From Thermogemmatispora carboxidivorans (GTDB lineage: Bacteria; Chloroflexota; Ktedonobacteria; Ktedonobacterales; Ktedonobacteraceae): a stretch of DNA of 64,000 bases. The position numbers were made by a program, and so were the translations under genes. The notes beneath the pieces are model-generated. The model was not told the origin of the DNA, did not search any database, and was given only the letters and a program-made list of their open reading frames with translations. This document shows, in pieces, positions 26,743 to 36,231 of the stretch. Where the stretch lies: the NCBI RefSeq assembly GCF_000702505.1, contig NZ_JNIM01000001.1, forward strand, positions 2,790,001 through 2,854,000, in the 5' to 3' direction. The first letter of the stretch is position 1. The number at the start of each line of letters is the position of its first letter.

Positions 26743-27689
26743 GTCAGCACCTGCCCAGCGCTGCACTAGAAGAGAAGAAGAGGTCCACCCCTTTCAGCAC
26801 ACCTGCCAGGGAAGAAGCAAAGCCGCTGCTGGCGCGACGGGCCGCCGCCGGCCTCGGCGCTCGCCTGGGACTGGTTGGCATCTACGTCTTCCTGGTGGTG
26901 ATGGCAATCTTCGCGCTCTTCCCTCTCTATTATGTGGTTCAGGCCTCGTTTGCCGGGGCCCAGAATCTCTACACGACCGATCTGCATCTCTTCCCTGCCC
27001 ACTTTACTTTCGCCAACTATGTGACGGCTTTTACGCAGGAGCCGCTGCTGAACTGGATCGGCAATACGCTGCTGGTCTGCGGTCTGACGGCTCTCTGCGG
27101 CTTGGTCTGTTCGACCAGTGGCGCCTATGCGCTGGCACGCTTCCGCTTCGCTGGCCGCGAGTTGACGCTGCGCGCGCTGCTGACGCTGCAGGCTTTCCCC
27201 GGCCTGCTGGCGCTGACAGCATATTATCTGTTGCTGAATGCATTGAATCTGCTCAATAACCTGCTTGGCCTGGTGCTGATCTACTCAGCCGGTGCTGTGG
27301 TCTTCTGCTGCTGGAACACAAAAACCTATCTCGACGGACTGCCGATCGAGCTGGAGCAGGCGGCCTTACTGGACGGCGCTACGCCGTTCCAGGCTTTCTG
27401 GCATATCGTCTTACCACTGGCAACGCCCGCGCTGGCGGTCGCGGCCCTCTTTACCTTTATGACGGGCTGGAATGAGTTCGCCCTGGCCAATCTGGTGCTG
27501 AACGCCAATGCTAACGGCAGCAATCTGACCTTTATTCTGGGCCTCTATAGCCTGCAGAGCGATTTCCGCACACCGTGGGGAATCTTTGCCGCCTCCTCGG
27601 TGATCGTCTCGATCCCGCTGATGCTGATCTTCTTTTTCGCTCAGCGCTACTTCCGCTCCGGCCTGGCTCAGGGTGGCCTCGCTAACTAG
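26739..27689 (+). CDS. MalG-type ABC sugar permease
   Basis: The 316-residue second permease has a ~45-residue cytoplasmic N-terminus, six predicted helices and the EAA-type loop LEQAALLDGATPFQAFWHIV. The start overlaps the stop of the preceding permease (ATGA at 26739-26742), indicating coupled translation and a heterodimeric channel. The secreted amylase gene follows after 180 bases. Confidence 0.85.
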   Translation: MSQHLPSAALEEKKRSTPFSTPAREEAKPLLARRAAAGLGARLGLVGIYVFLVVMAIFALFPLYYVVQASFAGAQNLYTTDLHLFPAHFTFANYVTAFTQEPLLNWIGNTLLVCGLTALCGLVCSTSGAYALARFRFAGRELTLRALLTLQAFPGLLALTAYYLLLNALNLLNNLLGLVLIYSAGAVVFCCWNTKTYLDGLPIELEQAALLDGATPFQAFWHIVLPLATPALAVAALFTFMTGWNEFALANLVLNANANGSNLTFILGLYSLQSDFRTPWGIFAASSVIVSIPLMLIFFFAQRYFRSGLAQGGLAN

Positions 27690-27870
27690 CGGCTGACCGC
27701 ACCACGCCTGCGCTGCCCTCCCTCTCTCCCGCTCCGCCACGGCTGAGACCGCCAGGGAGAAGCCAGGAGAGAAGACCCCGGGCCCGCGGTGGGCACTCCG
27801 CTGTCTGCCATAGACTTGCTTCACACCGTGAAGTGTCCTTCAGCATTGAGATCGGATCTGGAGGTCTTTG

Positions 27871-30063
27871 ATGGAACAAACTGGCCGTCAGCGCGCTCTT
27901 TTCCTCCCTTTCCTGCTGGTACTAGTGCTGCTCTGCTCAACATTCTTGAGCGGCGGACCGCTCCCGCACCTTCTGCCGGTAGCTATCCACGCGCAGAGCA
28001 CACCAAATGTGGCCGTGAACACTGCCGACTTTAAGCCAGCGATCATCTACCAGGTAGTGCTCGACCGCTTCTTCGATGGCAATCCAGCGAATAACGATCC
28101 GGCGGGCGATACGGGCCTGTACGATAGCACGAAGACGAATTGGAAGCTCTATTGGGGCGGCGACCTGGCCGGCCTGACCCAGAAGATCCCTTATCTGGCC
28201 GGTATGGGCATCACGGCTATCTGGATCTCGTCACCCGTGGATAATGTTCATTTGCCGGTTTATGAACCAGGCTCCTCGGTCCCCGAGGCCGGGTATCATG
28301 GCTACTGGGCCCGCGATTTCTATCGCATCGATCCTCATCTGGGCACCTGGAGCGATTTCGATACCCTGGTGGCGACGGCTCATAGTTACGGCCTCAAGGT
28401 GATCATCGATTTCGCTCCTAACCATTCGAATCCGAACGATACCGGTGAGTACGGCAGCCTCTACCAGAACGGCACCTTCGAGGCGGCCTACAACAACGAT
28501 CCGAACGGCTGGTTTCATCATAACGGCGGCATCTCGGACTACAATAATCTTTACCAGGACGAGTACGACAATCTGGCAGACCTGGCCGATCTGGCTCAGG
28601 AGAACAGCAGCGTCGATAGCTATCTCAAGGGAGCAATGGCTCAGTTTCTCGCTCATGGCGTCGATGGGGTGCGCGTCGATGCGGTGAAGCATATGCCCGC
28701 TCCCGATGGCGGCTGGCTGCGCACGCTCAGCGATAGCGTGGAGGCTCAGGGACCACACTACATGGTCGGTGAGTGGTATCTGAGCAGCATCAGCGATCCG
28801 ACCTATCCGTACGCGCTGAAGTTCGCCAATCGCAGCGGCATCAATTTGCTGAATTTTCCTCTGACGACGGCGCTGCGCGATGTCTATGCGTCCGGCAATG
28901 GCGCTAGCGAAGTGGACAGCGTCCTCACCCAGGAGGAGAGTGGCTTTCTGTGGCTGAACGACCAGGCGATCTTCATCGATAACCATGATATGCCACGCTT
29001 CCTGACGCTCAACAGTAGCTACGATCGTCTGCATGAGGCCCTGGCCGCAGTGCTGACGCTGCCCGGCATTCCTGTTATTTACTACGGCACCGAGCAGTAT
29101 CTGCACAATGATACCAATGGCGGCGGCGACCCCTATAACCGCCCCATGATGAGCAGCTTCGGTACGACGACCACGGCCTATAACGAGATCAAGGCCCTCT
29201 CGGCGCTGCGTCAGAGCAACCCGGCTCTGGCCTACGGCACTTATCAGCAGCGCTGGATCAATAGCGACGTGTTCATCTATGAGCGCCAGTTTTTCAATAA
29301 TGTGGTGCTCGTGGCCGTCAATAAAGGGTCTTCCAGCTATAGCATCTCTGGCCTCTACACGGCCTTGCCCAATGGCTCCTACAGCGACTATCTGGGCACG
29401 CTGCTTCACGGCGGCACGACCATCACGGTCACGAACGGCGCCGTTGGCACCTTTACCCTGGGCGCCAACCAGGTCTCGGTCTGGCAATATACGGCTCCCG
29501 AGAGCAGCACGCCAGAGATCGGCAGCGTCGGACCCAACCTGAGCCGGCCCGGCGATCAGGTGATCATCGATGGTCAGGGCTTTGGCAACAGCGTCGGCAG
29601 CGTCAAGTTTGGTACGACTGCGGCGAGTGTGGTGAGCTGGAGTCCCCACTCGATCACGGTGACGACGCCGAACGTGGCCGGCGGCCTCTACGGTGTCCAG
29701 GTCTGTACTTCGAGCTGCAGCAATGTCTACGAAACGCGCGTTTCCAGTGCAGCACAGGTAGCTGTGACCTTCACTGTCAATAATGCGCCTCCCACCAACT
29801 ACGGAGATAATGTCTATCTGACCGGGCAATTCGACGAGCTGGGCAACTGGGGAACAACGACCACTACCGCCATCGGCCCGCTGAACGACCCGAACTATCC
29901 GAACTGGTTTGTGATGGCCAGTGTGCCCGCCTGCTGGAATATCCAGTTCAAGTTTATTATCATCCACGCTGACGGCAGCGTTCAGTGGGAGAATGGCAGC
30001 AACCACAGTTATAGCGCGCCCTGCAGCGGCACCGGGGCCGTGACGGTGAACTGGCAATATTGA
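27871..30063 (+). CDS. Secreted GH13 alpha-amylase with IPT/TIG and CBM20 domains
   Basis: The 730-residue enzyme has a signal peptide (hydrophobic FLPFLLVLVLLCSTFLS, likely cut near IHAQS). The GH13 barrel follows (IIDFAPNHSNP, DGVRVDAVKHM with nucleophile Asp, MVGEWYL with acid Glu, FIDNHDMPRF). An IPT/TIG immunoglobulin-like domain comes next (PEIGSVGPNLSRPGDQVIID), and last a CBM20 starch-binding domain (VTFTVNNAPPTNYGDNVYLT, then ELGNWG). The ATG at 27871 is six bases after GGAGG. The layout resembles bacterial maltogenic amylases and CGTases that combine GH13, TIG and CBM20. It would attack starch outside the cell and feed the importer upstream. Confidence 0.9.
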   Translation: MEQTGRQRALFLPFLLVLVLLCSTFLSGGPLPHLLPVAIHAQSTPNVAVNTADFKPAIIYQVVLDRFFDGNPANNDPAGDTGLYDSTKTNWKLYWGGDLAGLTQKIPYLAGMGITAIWISSPVDNVHLPVYEPGSSVPEAGYHGYWARDFYRIDPHLGTWSDFDTLVATAHSYGLKVIIDFAPNHSNPNDTGEYGSLYQNGTFEAAYNNDPNGWFHHNGGISDYNNLYQDEYDNLADLADLAQENSSVDSYLKGAMAQFLAHGVDGVRVDAVKHMPAPDGGWLRTLSDSVEAQGPHYMVGEWYLSSISDPTYPYALKFANRSGINLLNFPLTTALRDVYASGNGASEVDSVLTQEESGFLWLNDQAIFIDNHDMPRFLTLNSSYDRLHEALAAVLTLPGIPVIYYGTEQYLHNDTNGGGDPYNRPMMSSFGTTTTAYNEIKALSALRQSNPALAYGTYQQRWINSDVFIYERQFFNNVVLVAVNKGSSSYSISGLYTALPNGSYSDYLGTLLHGGTTITVTNGAVGTFTLGANQVSVWQYTAPESSTPEIGSVGPNLSRPGDQVIIDGQGFGNSVGSVKFGTTAASVVSWSPHSITVTTPNVAGGLYGVQVCTSSCSNVYETRVSSAAQVAVTFTVNNAPPTNYGDNVYLTGQFDELGNWGTTTTTAIGPLNDPNYPNWFVMASVPACWNIQFKFIIIHADGSVQWENGSNHSYSAPCSGTGAVTVNWQY

Positions 30064-30170
30064 GCTGAGATCGCCCGCAGCGACGCCGCAACCAGGCAAC
30101 CAGGACGCAGCTGGGAGCGCCCTCCTGGCCTTGTCCGTCTCGTGCAGCCCTTCTCTCTACGGAGAAGAAA

Positions 30171-30203
30171 GGAGCCTTTCCAGAACCTCTCTGGAAAGGC
30201 TCC
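30171..30203 (+). terminator. Strong hairpin after the amylase gene
   Basis: GGAGCCTTTCCAGA (30171-30184) and TCTGGAAAGGCTCC (30190-30203) form a perfect 14-bp stem with a five-base loop. No T-run follows. It most likely closes the alpha-glucan operon. Confidence 0.6.
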
Positions 30204-30700
30204 AATGTACTGGGGCCATTGCAGCAGCATATCGACGATAGTACACCCAACTGCAGACATCTTCTTGAGAGACGCTTCTGCCTTGACAAAGGCTGCTGAC
30301 AGTGCTATTCTTAATCTTAAGGGTGAAAAGTGGAAAGGAAACCTCTTTAGCGTTGTACTTGGAACTGCAAGCGCAGCACTCGACTTTCCTTGTGAACCCT
30401 GCTTCGCCTCGCTTTTGCGCGACAGCTCTGGCTGCTGTTCAATCCAGCAGCACTCTCCTCTGTTGACTCACTCTCACAGCTGCCTGCCCCGCTCTTGCTA
30501 TGCCTGTTGCCAGGAGCACTGCAGCAGTGGCGCAGGCTTTCTGGCCGCCTGGCCCGGCCTGGGCCATTGCCACAAGGCATAAGCAGAGCGGGGACGGAAT
30601 AGCAAGAGAGAGCAGTGGAACAGCTCTGCTGATCGAGGCGAGAAAACGCGCCTTTTCTTTTCTCCAGGTGCAACGGATGATGCTGCATGGGAGAAGTAAC
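30204..30700. other. Promoter and long leader before a nucleotidyltransferase gene
   Basis: This ~500-base stretch holds the promoter at 30283-30311 and then a leader of nearly 390 bases with no convincing open frame of its own. I did not recognise a riboswitch or T-box in it. Confidence 0.5.
30283..30311 (+). promoter_or_regulatory. Promoter for the nucleotidyltransferase gene
   Basis: TTGACA (30283-30288), 17 bases, TATTCT (30306-30311). It is one mismatch from consensus overall and drives rightward. Confidence 0.6.
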
Positions 30701-31468
30701 ATGCTGGACGAAGAACGTGAACGACTCAGGACCGTGCTGGCACGGCAGCGCTATCCGTTGCTCTTCATGACACTGAGCGGATCGCACCTCTACGGATTCG
30801 CGTCGCCCGATTCCGACTATGACCTGCGCGGCTCCCATATTCTGCCGCTGCGCGAGGTGATCGGGCTGCGCGAGGGAGCAGAGACCTTCGAAGAGCACTT
30901 CAACGACGGCGGGACGGAAGTCGATCTGGTGACACACGATGTCCGCAAATGCTTTACGCTGCTGTTGGGGAAGAGTGGAAACGTTCTAGAAGCCATTTAC
31001 TCACCATTGGTGATTTACACTACGCCCGGGCACGAAGAGCTGAAGGCGCTGGCCATGCGCTGCGTTACACGCTACTATGCCTACCATTACCTGGGCTTCG
31101 CCCGCAATCGCCTGAAACAGGCCAGCCACAAACAGCCGCTGTCTATCAAGTCTGCGCTCCACACCTACCGCGTCATTTTGACTGGCCTGCATCTGATGCG
31201 CACTGGAGAGCTGGAGCCCAATCTGAGGCGCCTCAACGAAGTGTTCAGGTTCTCCTCTGTGGCGGATCTGCTCGCGCGCAAACCGGCCAGCGGCGAGAAG
31301 GCTCAGCTGGAAGAGAGCGCTGTCGCCTTGTACGAGGAGGAGTGGAGGCGCCTGATGAGCGATCTGGAGCAGTCTGTGGAAAGCAGCGTTTTGCCTGTTC
31401 AGCCAGATGCTCAGGCCCAAGCGGGCCTGAACGATCTTCTGATCCGTCTGCGGCTGCAGACCGTCTAA
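30701..31468 (+). CDS. Predicted nucleotidyltransferase (Pol beta superfamily, COG3541-like)
   Basis: The 255-residue protein starts MLDEERERLRTVLAR after GGGAGAAGTAAC. The core motif GSHLYGFASPDSDYDLRG provides the G-S and D-x-D of polymerase-beta-type nucleotidyltransferases, and a third acidic residue follows in TEVDLVTHD. The C-terminal half is helical (KQPLSIKSALHTYRVIL). Family members are widespread and mostly uncharacterised; some are thought to modify tRNA or proteins. It is a monocistronic unit bracketed by a promoter and a hairpin. Confidence 0.75.
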   Translation: MLDEERERLRTVLARQRYPLLFMTLSGSHLYGFASPDSDYDLRGSHILPLREVIGLREGAETFEEHFNDGGTEVDLVTHDVRKCFTLLLGKSGNVLEAIYSPLVIYTTPGHEELKALAMRCVTRYYAYHYLGFARNRLKQASHKQPLSIKSALHTYRVILTGLHLMRTGELEPNLRRLNEVFRFSSVADLLARKPASGEKAQLEESAVALYEEEWRRLMSDLEQSVESSVLPVQPDAQAQAGLNDLLIRLRLQTV

Positions 31469-31492
31469 GAGGAAGGAAGCATATTCTTCCTC
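31469..31492 (+). terminator. Hairpin directly after the nucleotidyltransferase stop
   Basis: GAGGAAG (31469-31475) pairs with CTTCCTC (31486-31492). The stem starts immediately after the TAA. Confidence 0.4.
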
Positions 31493-31611
31493 CGGCTGAG
31501 AGGCAAGAAGTCACCATCCACGAAGAGGGGGTACGAGCGTCTTCTTTGCAGGAAGTTTGGCACGTCCCCAGAAGGGGTGCGTTGCGATGAGAGGACAGAA
31601 GGAAAGAGACT

Positions 31612-33222
31612 ATGCCCGAGATTCCTAAAGGATTCACTCGACTGGCCGGCAGCGAGCGTCACCTCCCAGCTCAGGCCCGGCAGATCGGACCGGCTGATCC
31701 CAACGAGCGCCTCGAGGTCAGCCTCTATCTCAGAGATCCGGCGGGGAGCACCCTGGCCAGTCAGGTAGAGCACCACCTCAGCCAGCCGGGCCAGCGCCTG
31801 AGCCGAGAGGAGTATCTGACTCAGCATAGCGCCAGTCCGGAGGATGTGGCGAAAGTTGAAGCTTTCGCTCGCGCCCATCAGCTGAGCGTACTGGCGGTCG
31901 ATCGCGCGGCCCGCCGGCTGGTATTGGCCGGTACAGTCAGCCAACTCTGCTCTGCTTTTGGCACCGAGCTGCATTATTACGAGCACGAGGGGGAGACCTT
32001 CCGCGGGCGCTCCGGTCCCCTGCACATCCCCCAAGAGCTTGAGCCGATTGTGGTCGGTGTCTTTGGATTGGACGATCGTCCCCAGGCCCAGCCTCATCTG
32101 CGCTTTGCCGCACCTGCCGGGGCGAGCGCCCCGGTAGAAACCGCCACCGTCAGCTATACCCCGCTGCAGGTCGCCCAGCTCTATAACTTTCCGAGCGGCC
32201 TGACCGGCAGCGGCCAGTGTATCGCCCTGATCGAGCTGGGCGGAGGCTACAACAGCGAGGATCTGGCCACCTACTTCCAGCAGCTCGGTCTGAAGCCTCC
32301 GACGGTCGTCAGCGTCTCTGTCGACGGCGGAGAGAATAGCCCAACAGGTGACCCGAATAGCGCGGATGGGGAGGTCGCCCTCGATATCGAGATTGCCGGT
32401 GCCATCGCTCCCGCAGCCCGCATCGCCGTCTACTTTGCGCCCAATACCGACCGCGGCTTTCTGGATGCTATCACCCAGGCCATCCACGATACTACGAACA
32501 CGCCGTCGGTGATCTCCATTAGCTGGGGCGCCCCCGAGGGAAGCTGGACGCGCCAGGCGCTGACTACCATGAACGAGGCTTTTCAGGCCGCGGCCTCCCT
32601 GGGGATCACGATCTGTGTGGCTGCCGGCGATAACGGCTCAAGCGATGGGGTAAACGATCAGAAGGCCCATGTGGATTTTCCGGCCTCCAGTCCCTATGTG
32701 CTTGGCTGCGGCGGCACCCGGCTGGAGGCCCAGAACAGACAGATTGTCAGCGAAGTGGTCTGGAATGAGACCGCCAGCGGCGCTGGCGCGACCGGCGGCG
32801 GCATCAGCGATGTGTTTCCGCTCCCCACCTGGCAGGCGAACGCTCATGTTCCCCCCTCGATTAACGATCAGCACCAGGGACGCGGCGTACCCGATGTGGC
32901 CGGCAACGCAGACCCGCAAACGGGCTACCAGATCCTTGTCGATGGCCAGAGCATTTCCGTCGGTGGCACCAGCGCGGTGGCTCCGCTATGGGCCGGCCTG
33001 ATTGCGCTGCTCAATCAGCGGCGCGGCCAGTCCGTTGGGTACCTGAACCCGTTCCTCTATCAGCATTACACCCAATTGCTGCAGCAAAAGGCGCTGCGCG
33101 ACGTGACGAGCGGCAATAACGGCGGCTACAGCGCCGGCCCCGGTTGGGATGCCTGTACGGGCCTGGGCACGCCCGATGGCGCGCTGCTGCTGCAGGCCCT
33201 GCTGACTTCCTCAGCTAGCTAG
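31612..33222 (+). CDS. Kumamolisin-type serine-carboxyl peptidase (S53)
   Basis: The 536-residue protein has an N-terminal pro-domain (about 1-170; LEVSLYLRDP, then a Q/E-rich pro-kumamolisin fold) and an S53 catalytic domain. Catalytic residues are visible: Glu and Asp in EVALDIEIAG, the oxyanion Asp in VAAGDNGSSDG, and Ser in GGTSAVAPLWAG. A C-terminal calcium site is suggested by DVTSGNNGGYSAGPGWDACT. These proteases work at acid pH and often at high temperature. No classical signal peptide precedes the pro-domain, as in kumamolisin itself, so export must use another route. The ribosome site is AAGGAAAGAG. Confidence 0.9.
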   Translation: MPEIPKGFTRLAGSERHLPAQARQIGPADPNERLEVSLYLRDPAGSTLASQVEHHLSQPGQRLSREEYLTQHSASPEDVAKVEAFARAHQLSVLAVDRAARRLVLAGTVSQLCSAFGTELHYYEHEGETFRGRSGPLHIPQELEPIVVGVFGLDDRPQAQPHLRFAAPAGASAPVETATVSYTPLQVAQLYNFPSGLTGSGQCIALIELGGGYNSEDLATYFQQLGLKPPTVVSVSVDGGENSPTGDPNSADGEVALDIEIAGAIAPAARIAVYFAPNTDRGFLDAITQAIHDTTNTPSVISISWGAPEGSWTRQALTTMNEAFQAAASLGITICVAAGDNGSSDGVNDQKAHVDFPASSPYVLGCGGTRLEAQNRQIVSEVVWNETASGAGATGGGISDVFPLPTWQANAHVPPSINDQHQGRGVPDVAGNADPQTGYQILVDGQSISVGGTSAVAPLWAGLIALLNQRRGQSVGYLNPFLYQHYTQLLQQKALRDVTSGNNGGYSAGPGWDACTGLGTPDGALLLQALLTSSAS

Positions 33223-33617
33223 CTCGCTCGTTCTATCATCATCGAGCGGGAGCCGCCTCGCAGCCAAGCAGGCAAAGCTTTTCCGACGCGGCGGCTCCCG
33301 ACGCTGACCGGGCCGCGCCGTCCAGCGCCCGGCGGCTGGTCCCGTGCACCCGTGCCGCGGTGGCAGGTCCAGAGGAAGCTGCGCCATGCCCTGGCATCGG
33401 CGCCAGTCGTCAGAGCGGAGTCTGTTGCTGTCTGGGGCTACCCCCTCCCATCGCTGTTGAGCCAGCCAGGGTTTCTTTTTCAGCTTGGGTCTGCTATACT
33501 TTCACACATAGCTATCTGCCAGGCGGCCCTTAGACAACTGGGGCCGCTTTTGTCCAGATGGCGACCAATAGGCAAAACACAAGAGAAGCGGCCTGCTTCT
33601 CTGGAAAGCATAAGCGT
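33223..33617. other. Intergenic region with a GC-rich hairpin
   Basis: Apart from the hairpin at 33248-33299, this gap holds a lone TATACT (33495-33500) that could serve the small zinc-ribbon gene. No open frame of substance is seen. Confidence 0.5.
33248..33299 (+). terminator. GC-rich hairpin after the protease gene
   Basis: GGGAGCCGCC (33248-33257) pairs perfectly with GGCGGCTCCC (33290-33299) across a 32-base loop. It lies 26 bases after the protease stop. Confidence 0.45.
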
Positions 33618-33812
33618 ATGGTGATCTGGGAACGTCATCTTTGTCCCGATTGCAGTTTGATATGGGAGCGCAATCTCGACGGCGCCTGGCGCTATACGGC
33701 GCTGATCGCCGTGCCCCTGCCTGCCGAGCGGCGCTGTCCGCTCTGCGCCAGCCACCTGCAGATCCGCTGGGTGCGTCCTCTGCCCGTGCTGCCAGAAACG
33801 GATAACGGCTAA
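33618..33812 (+). CDS. Small zinc-ribbon-like protein
   Basis: The 64-residue protein starts MVIWERHLCPDCSLIWERNL and has two Cys pairs, CPDC and CPLC, spaced about 32 residues apart, as in a treble-clef or ribbon that binds zinc. The frame extends upstream to 33558 but without a good start. No family name can be given. It is a short stand-alone gene. Confidence 0.5.
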   Translation: MVIWERHLCPDCSLIWERNLDGAWRYTALIAVPLPAERRCPLCASHLQIRWVRPLPVLPETDNG

Positions 33813-33965
33813 GCTAAGGCCAGCCCTGGCACCTCTCAGCCCCGCTGGTTCTCTGCATTGATCTTGACCCCAGGGAGAGTAGAACAGAGGAGGGTAGGCA
33901 AGAGCTTTGTTTTCGCTCTCACCACCCTCCTCGCGTGTGGCTTTTTGCTGCCTCTGCTGCCTCGC

Positions 33966-35099
33966 TCAGGGCTTGAGCACGACCTTGGTATAGCCCTCGA
34001 CGCGCTTATCAAATTTTTCATAGGCTGTGGGGGCGTTATCTAAGGGTACATGATGCGAGACAATGAAGCTGGGCCTGGCTCGTCCTGCAATGATCAGATC
34101 GCGCAGATAACGATTGTAGCGCTTGACATTGCACTGCCCGGTGGCCAGGCGCAGGCCCTTCTCAAAGAGCTTGCCAAAGGAGATGAGCAGGCGTCCCTCT
34201 CTGGCGTGCGGATCAACGCCTCCCGGATCGGCTGGCACGTAGAGGCCAGGAATGCCCAGAATCCCGGTCGGATTGACGATCTGAATAAGCGCCTCCAGCA
34301 CTGCCGAAGGAGCTTCTTTGTCCTGACCTGGCTGGATGGCCTGATAGCCGACGGCATCGATGCCCTTGTCAACGCCATCGCCTCCCCGCATCTGACGGAT
34401 CTGCTCGACCGGGTCCCCCTTGCTGAAGTCGATTGGAATGGCCCCGATCTCCTCGATCTTCTTCAGGCGCTCCGGCACGCGGTCGACGACATAGACCTCG
34501 GCGGCGCCCCGCAGCAGGCAGCTATAGGCGGCCATCGCCCCCACCGGGCCAGCTCCGAAGATCACCACGCTCTCCCCGGGCGAGACCTGCGCTAGCTCGG
34601 CCCCGTGATAGCCCGTGGGGAAGATATCCGCCAGCAAGACAAAGTCATCTTCGTGCTCGTCGCCAGGCGGCAGCTTGAGCGCATTGAAGTCCGCATAGGG
34701 TACCCGCAAATATTCTGCCTGCCCACCCGGATAGGGTCCCATCGCCACATAGCCATAGGCACCGCCGGCAAAGCCGGGATTGACGGTCAGGCAGAAGCCG
34801 GTAAAGCCGCGCTCGCAGTTCTTGCAGAAGCCACAAGCGACGTTGAAGGGCATCACTACGCGATCCCCTTTTTTGAGCGTCGTGACCGCCGAGCCGACTT
34901 CTTCGACGATGCCCAGGTTCTCGTGACCGAAGATGAGACCCGGCGGCGCCGCGGTGCGCCCCTCGTACATGTGCAAGTCAGAGCCGCAGATGCAGGTCGA
35001 GGTGATGCGGACAATCGCGTCGTTGGGATGCTGAATTTTGGGATCAGGGACCTGCTCGACCGCTACTTTAAAGGGTTCTTTGTAGACGACGGCTTTCAT
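33966..35099 (-). CDS. Zinc-dependent dehydrogenase, glutathione-independent formaldehyde dehydrogenase type
   Basis: The 377-residue medium-chain dehydrogenase starts MKAVVYKEPFKVAVEQVPDP. The catalytic zinc site is in STCICGSDLHMYEGR and GHENLG; the structural zinc site is CGFCKNCERGFTGFC; the NAD loop is FGAGPVGAMAAYS. The insertion after VDRVPERL and the stretch YQAIQPGQDKEAPSAVLEAL are characteristic of the FdhA/putidaredoxin-type formaldehyde dehydrogenase subgroup, which oxidises formaldehyde or other aldehydes without glutathione. A frame extends upstream to 35297 but lacks homology. Confidence 0.85.
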   Translation of the reverse strand: MKAVVYKEPFKVAVEQVPDPKIQHPNDAIVRITSTCICGSDLHMYEGRTAAPPGLIFGHENLGIVEEVGSAVTTLKKGDRVVMPFNVACGFCKNCERGFTGFCLTVNPGFAGGAYGYVAMGPYPGGQAEYLRVPYADFNALKLPPGDEHEDDFVLLADIFPTGYHGAELAQVSPGESVVIFGAGPVGAMAAYSCLLRGAAEVYVVDRVPERLKKIEEIGAIPIDFSKGDPVEQIRQMRGGDGVDKGIDAVGYQAIQPGQDKEAPSAVLEALIQIVNPTGILGIPGLYVPADPGGVDPHAREGRLLISFGKLFEKGLRLATGQCNVKRYNRYLRDLIIAGRARPSFIVSHHVPLDNAPTAYEKFDKRVEGYTKVVLKP

Positions 35100-35535
35100 C
35101 TCTGGCGTCCTTTCTCTCGTCAACGTGACGTCAGCCTGGCCCCCACACTGGCCAGGCATGACACTACAACACCGTAGTACAGACAAAACAACGCCGTTTG
35201 TCAGACTGAGCAAGCTCCCGACAACGTCTTCTTGCGACCAGAACGATAGGCGCTGCAGATTGCTCAGCCGCGCCCATTCTTGAGAGGCCCCTACCACGTT
35301 TCAGAAAGAAACTCATCAAAAGTCGATCTTCACAACTATATAGTATATAATCCATAAATCAAAGTCAATGACAATAAACTCAACAATCTCAAGACAAAAA
35401 GTACATCCTTAATCCAGGCATGTAGCGCTCCAATCTGGACCGGCGCCACAGATGCGGCAGGCGCACATCCATAGGGCAGGAGCCGGCGAGCAGCCAGACA
35501 GAAGGGGAAGAGTGCTCGCCGACCCCTGTTCTTGC
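35100..35535. other. AT-rich intergenic region with leftward promoter
   Basis: No gene is visible. The AT-rich part (35330-35410) carries the promoter listed below. Confidence 0.5.
35342..35368 (-). promoter_or_regulatory. Promoter for the formaldehyde dehydrogenase gene
   Basis: On the minus strand TTGACT (35368-35363) is followed by TATACT (15-base spacer, 35347-35342) or the overlapping TACTAT (17-base spacer). The leader to the ATG at 35099 is about 240 bases. Confidence 0.45.
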
Positions 35536-36099
35536 TCAAACCTCTTGCTGATCTTCCTCCTTTTGCTGGCTGCTCTTCAAGTGAATGTCTTGAAAAGTTA
35601 AGTAGGTAATTGTGTCCCAGGCGTTATGAATGCCAACGAGGAGCATAAGAACAGCGGCAGCGCCAATGACCAGGAGCGCGGGCCAGGCACTGCTTAGCAG
35701 CGCTACCCCTGCACCGAGAAAGGAGGCATAGGCGAGGAAGGGGAGAATCACATGCCAGATCCAGTCTTCTAAGACAGGCTGATAGCTCCTTTGGCGGCGC
35801 GCCCGTCGAATCACGATGAGCACATAGATGAGGCCAGCCAGGCCACCGATGTCTATTAGCAAGGCCGCCTGCCAGAGCGCCGGCCAGGGGACGGAGAGGA
35901 TCAGGGAGACGAGGAAGGCAGCACACATATGGACCACTGTGGGCGTGCCAAAAGCTCCTATGGCCTCTTCACTGGCCTGATGTGCTCTTCTTGAGGCCAG
36001 CAAGGTGATCACAATAAACATCAGCCCGATCAAGGTGGCAGAGGCCGAGCCGAGAATGACGTAAAAATTCTGCCAGCTGCTCTGAATAGATTCCTGCAT
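35536..36099 (-). CDS. Four-helix membrane protein of unknown function
   Basis: The 187-residue protein starts MQESIQSSWQNFYVILGSAS and has four to five hydrophobic helices (about 14-33, 55-75, 79-97, 113-135 and 138-158), ending in a charged tail KSSQQKEEDQQEV. It is probably an inner-membrane protein. I do not recognise the family. GGAG lies 13 bases upstream of the ATG. Confidence 0.6.
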   Translation of the reverse strand: MQESIQSSWQNFYVILGSASATLIGLMFIVITLLASRRAHQASEEAIGAFGTPTVVHMCAAFLVSLILSVPWPALWQAALLIDIGGLAGLIYVLIVIRRARRQRSYQPVLEDWIWHVILPFLAYASFLGAGVALLSSAWPALLVIGAAAVLMLLVGIHNAWDTITYLTFQDIHLKSSQQKEEDQQEV

Positions 36100-36231
36100 G
36101 AATCAGCTTTTCTCCTTCAACAAGTGACACAAGGCTAGCTCGCTAGCCACCTAGTCAGCCAGCTCGCCCGGCCTTTCTCTCCTCCGCCCAGCACCAAAGA
36201 CGCCTTTCGGCAGCCGGGAACACTCGATCAG

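Noticed and set aside
28231..30099. 622-residue leftward open frame
   Set aside because: Antisense to the secreted amylase, whose signal peptide, GH13 motifs and CBM20 are unmistakable on the plus strand.
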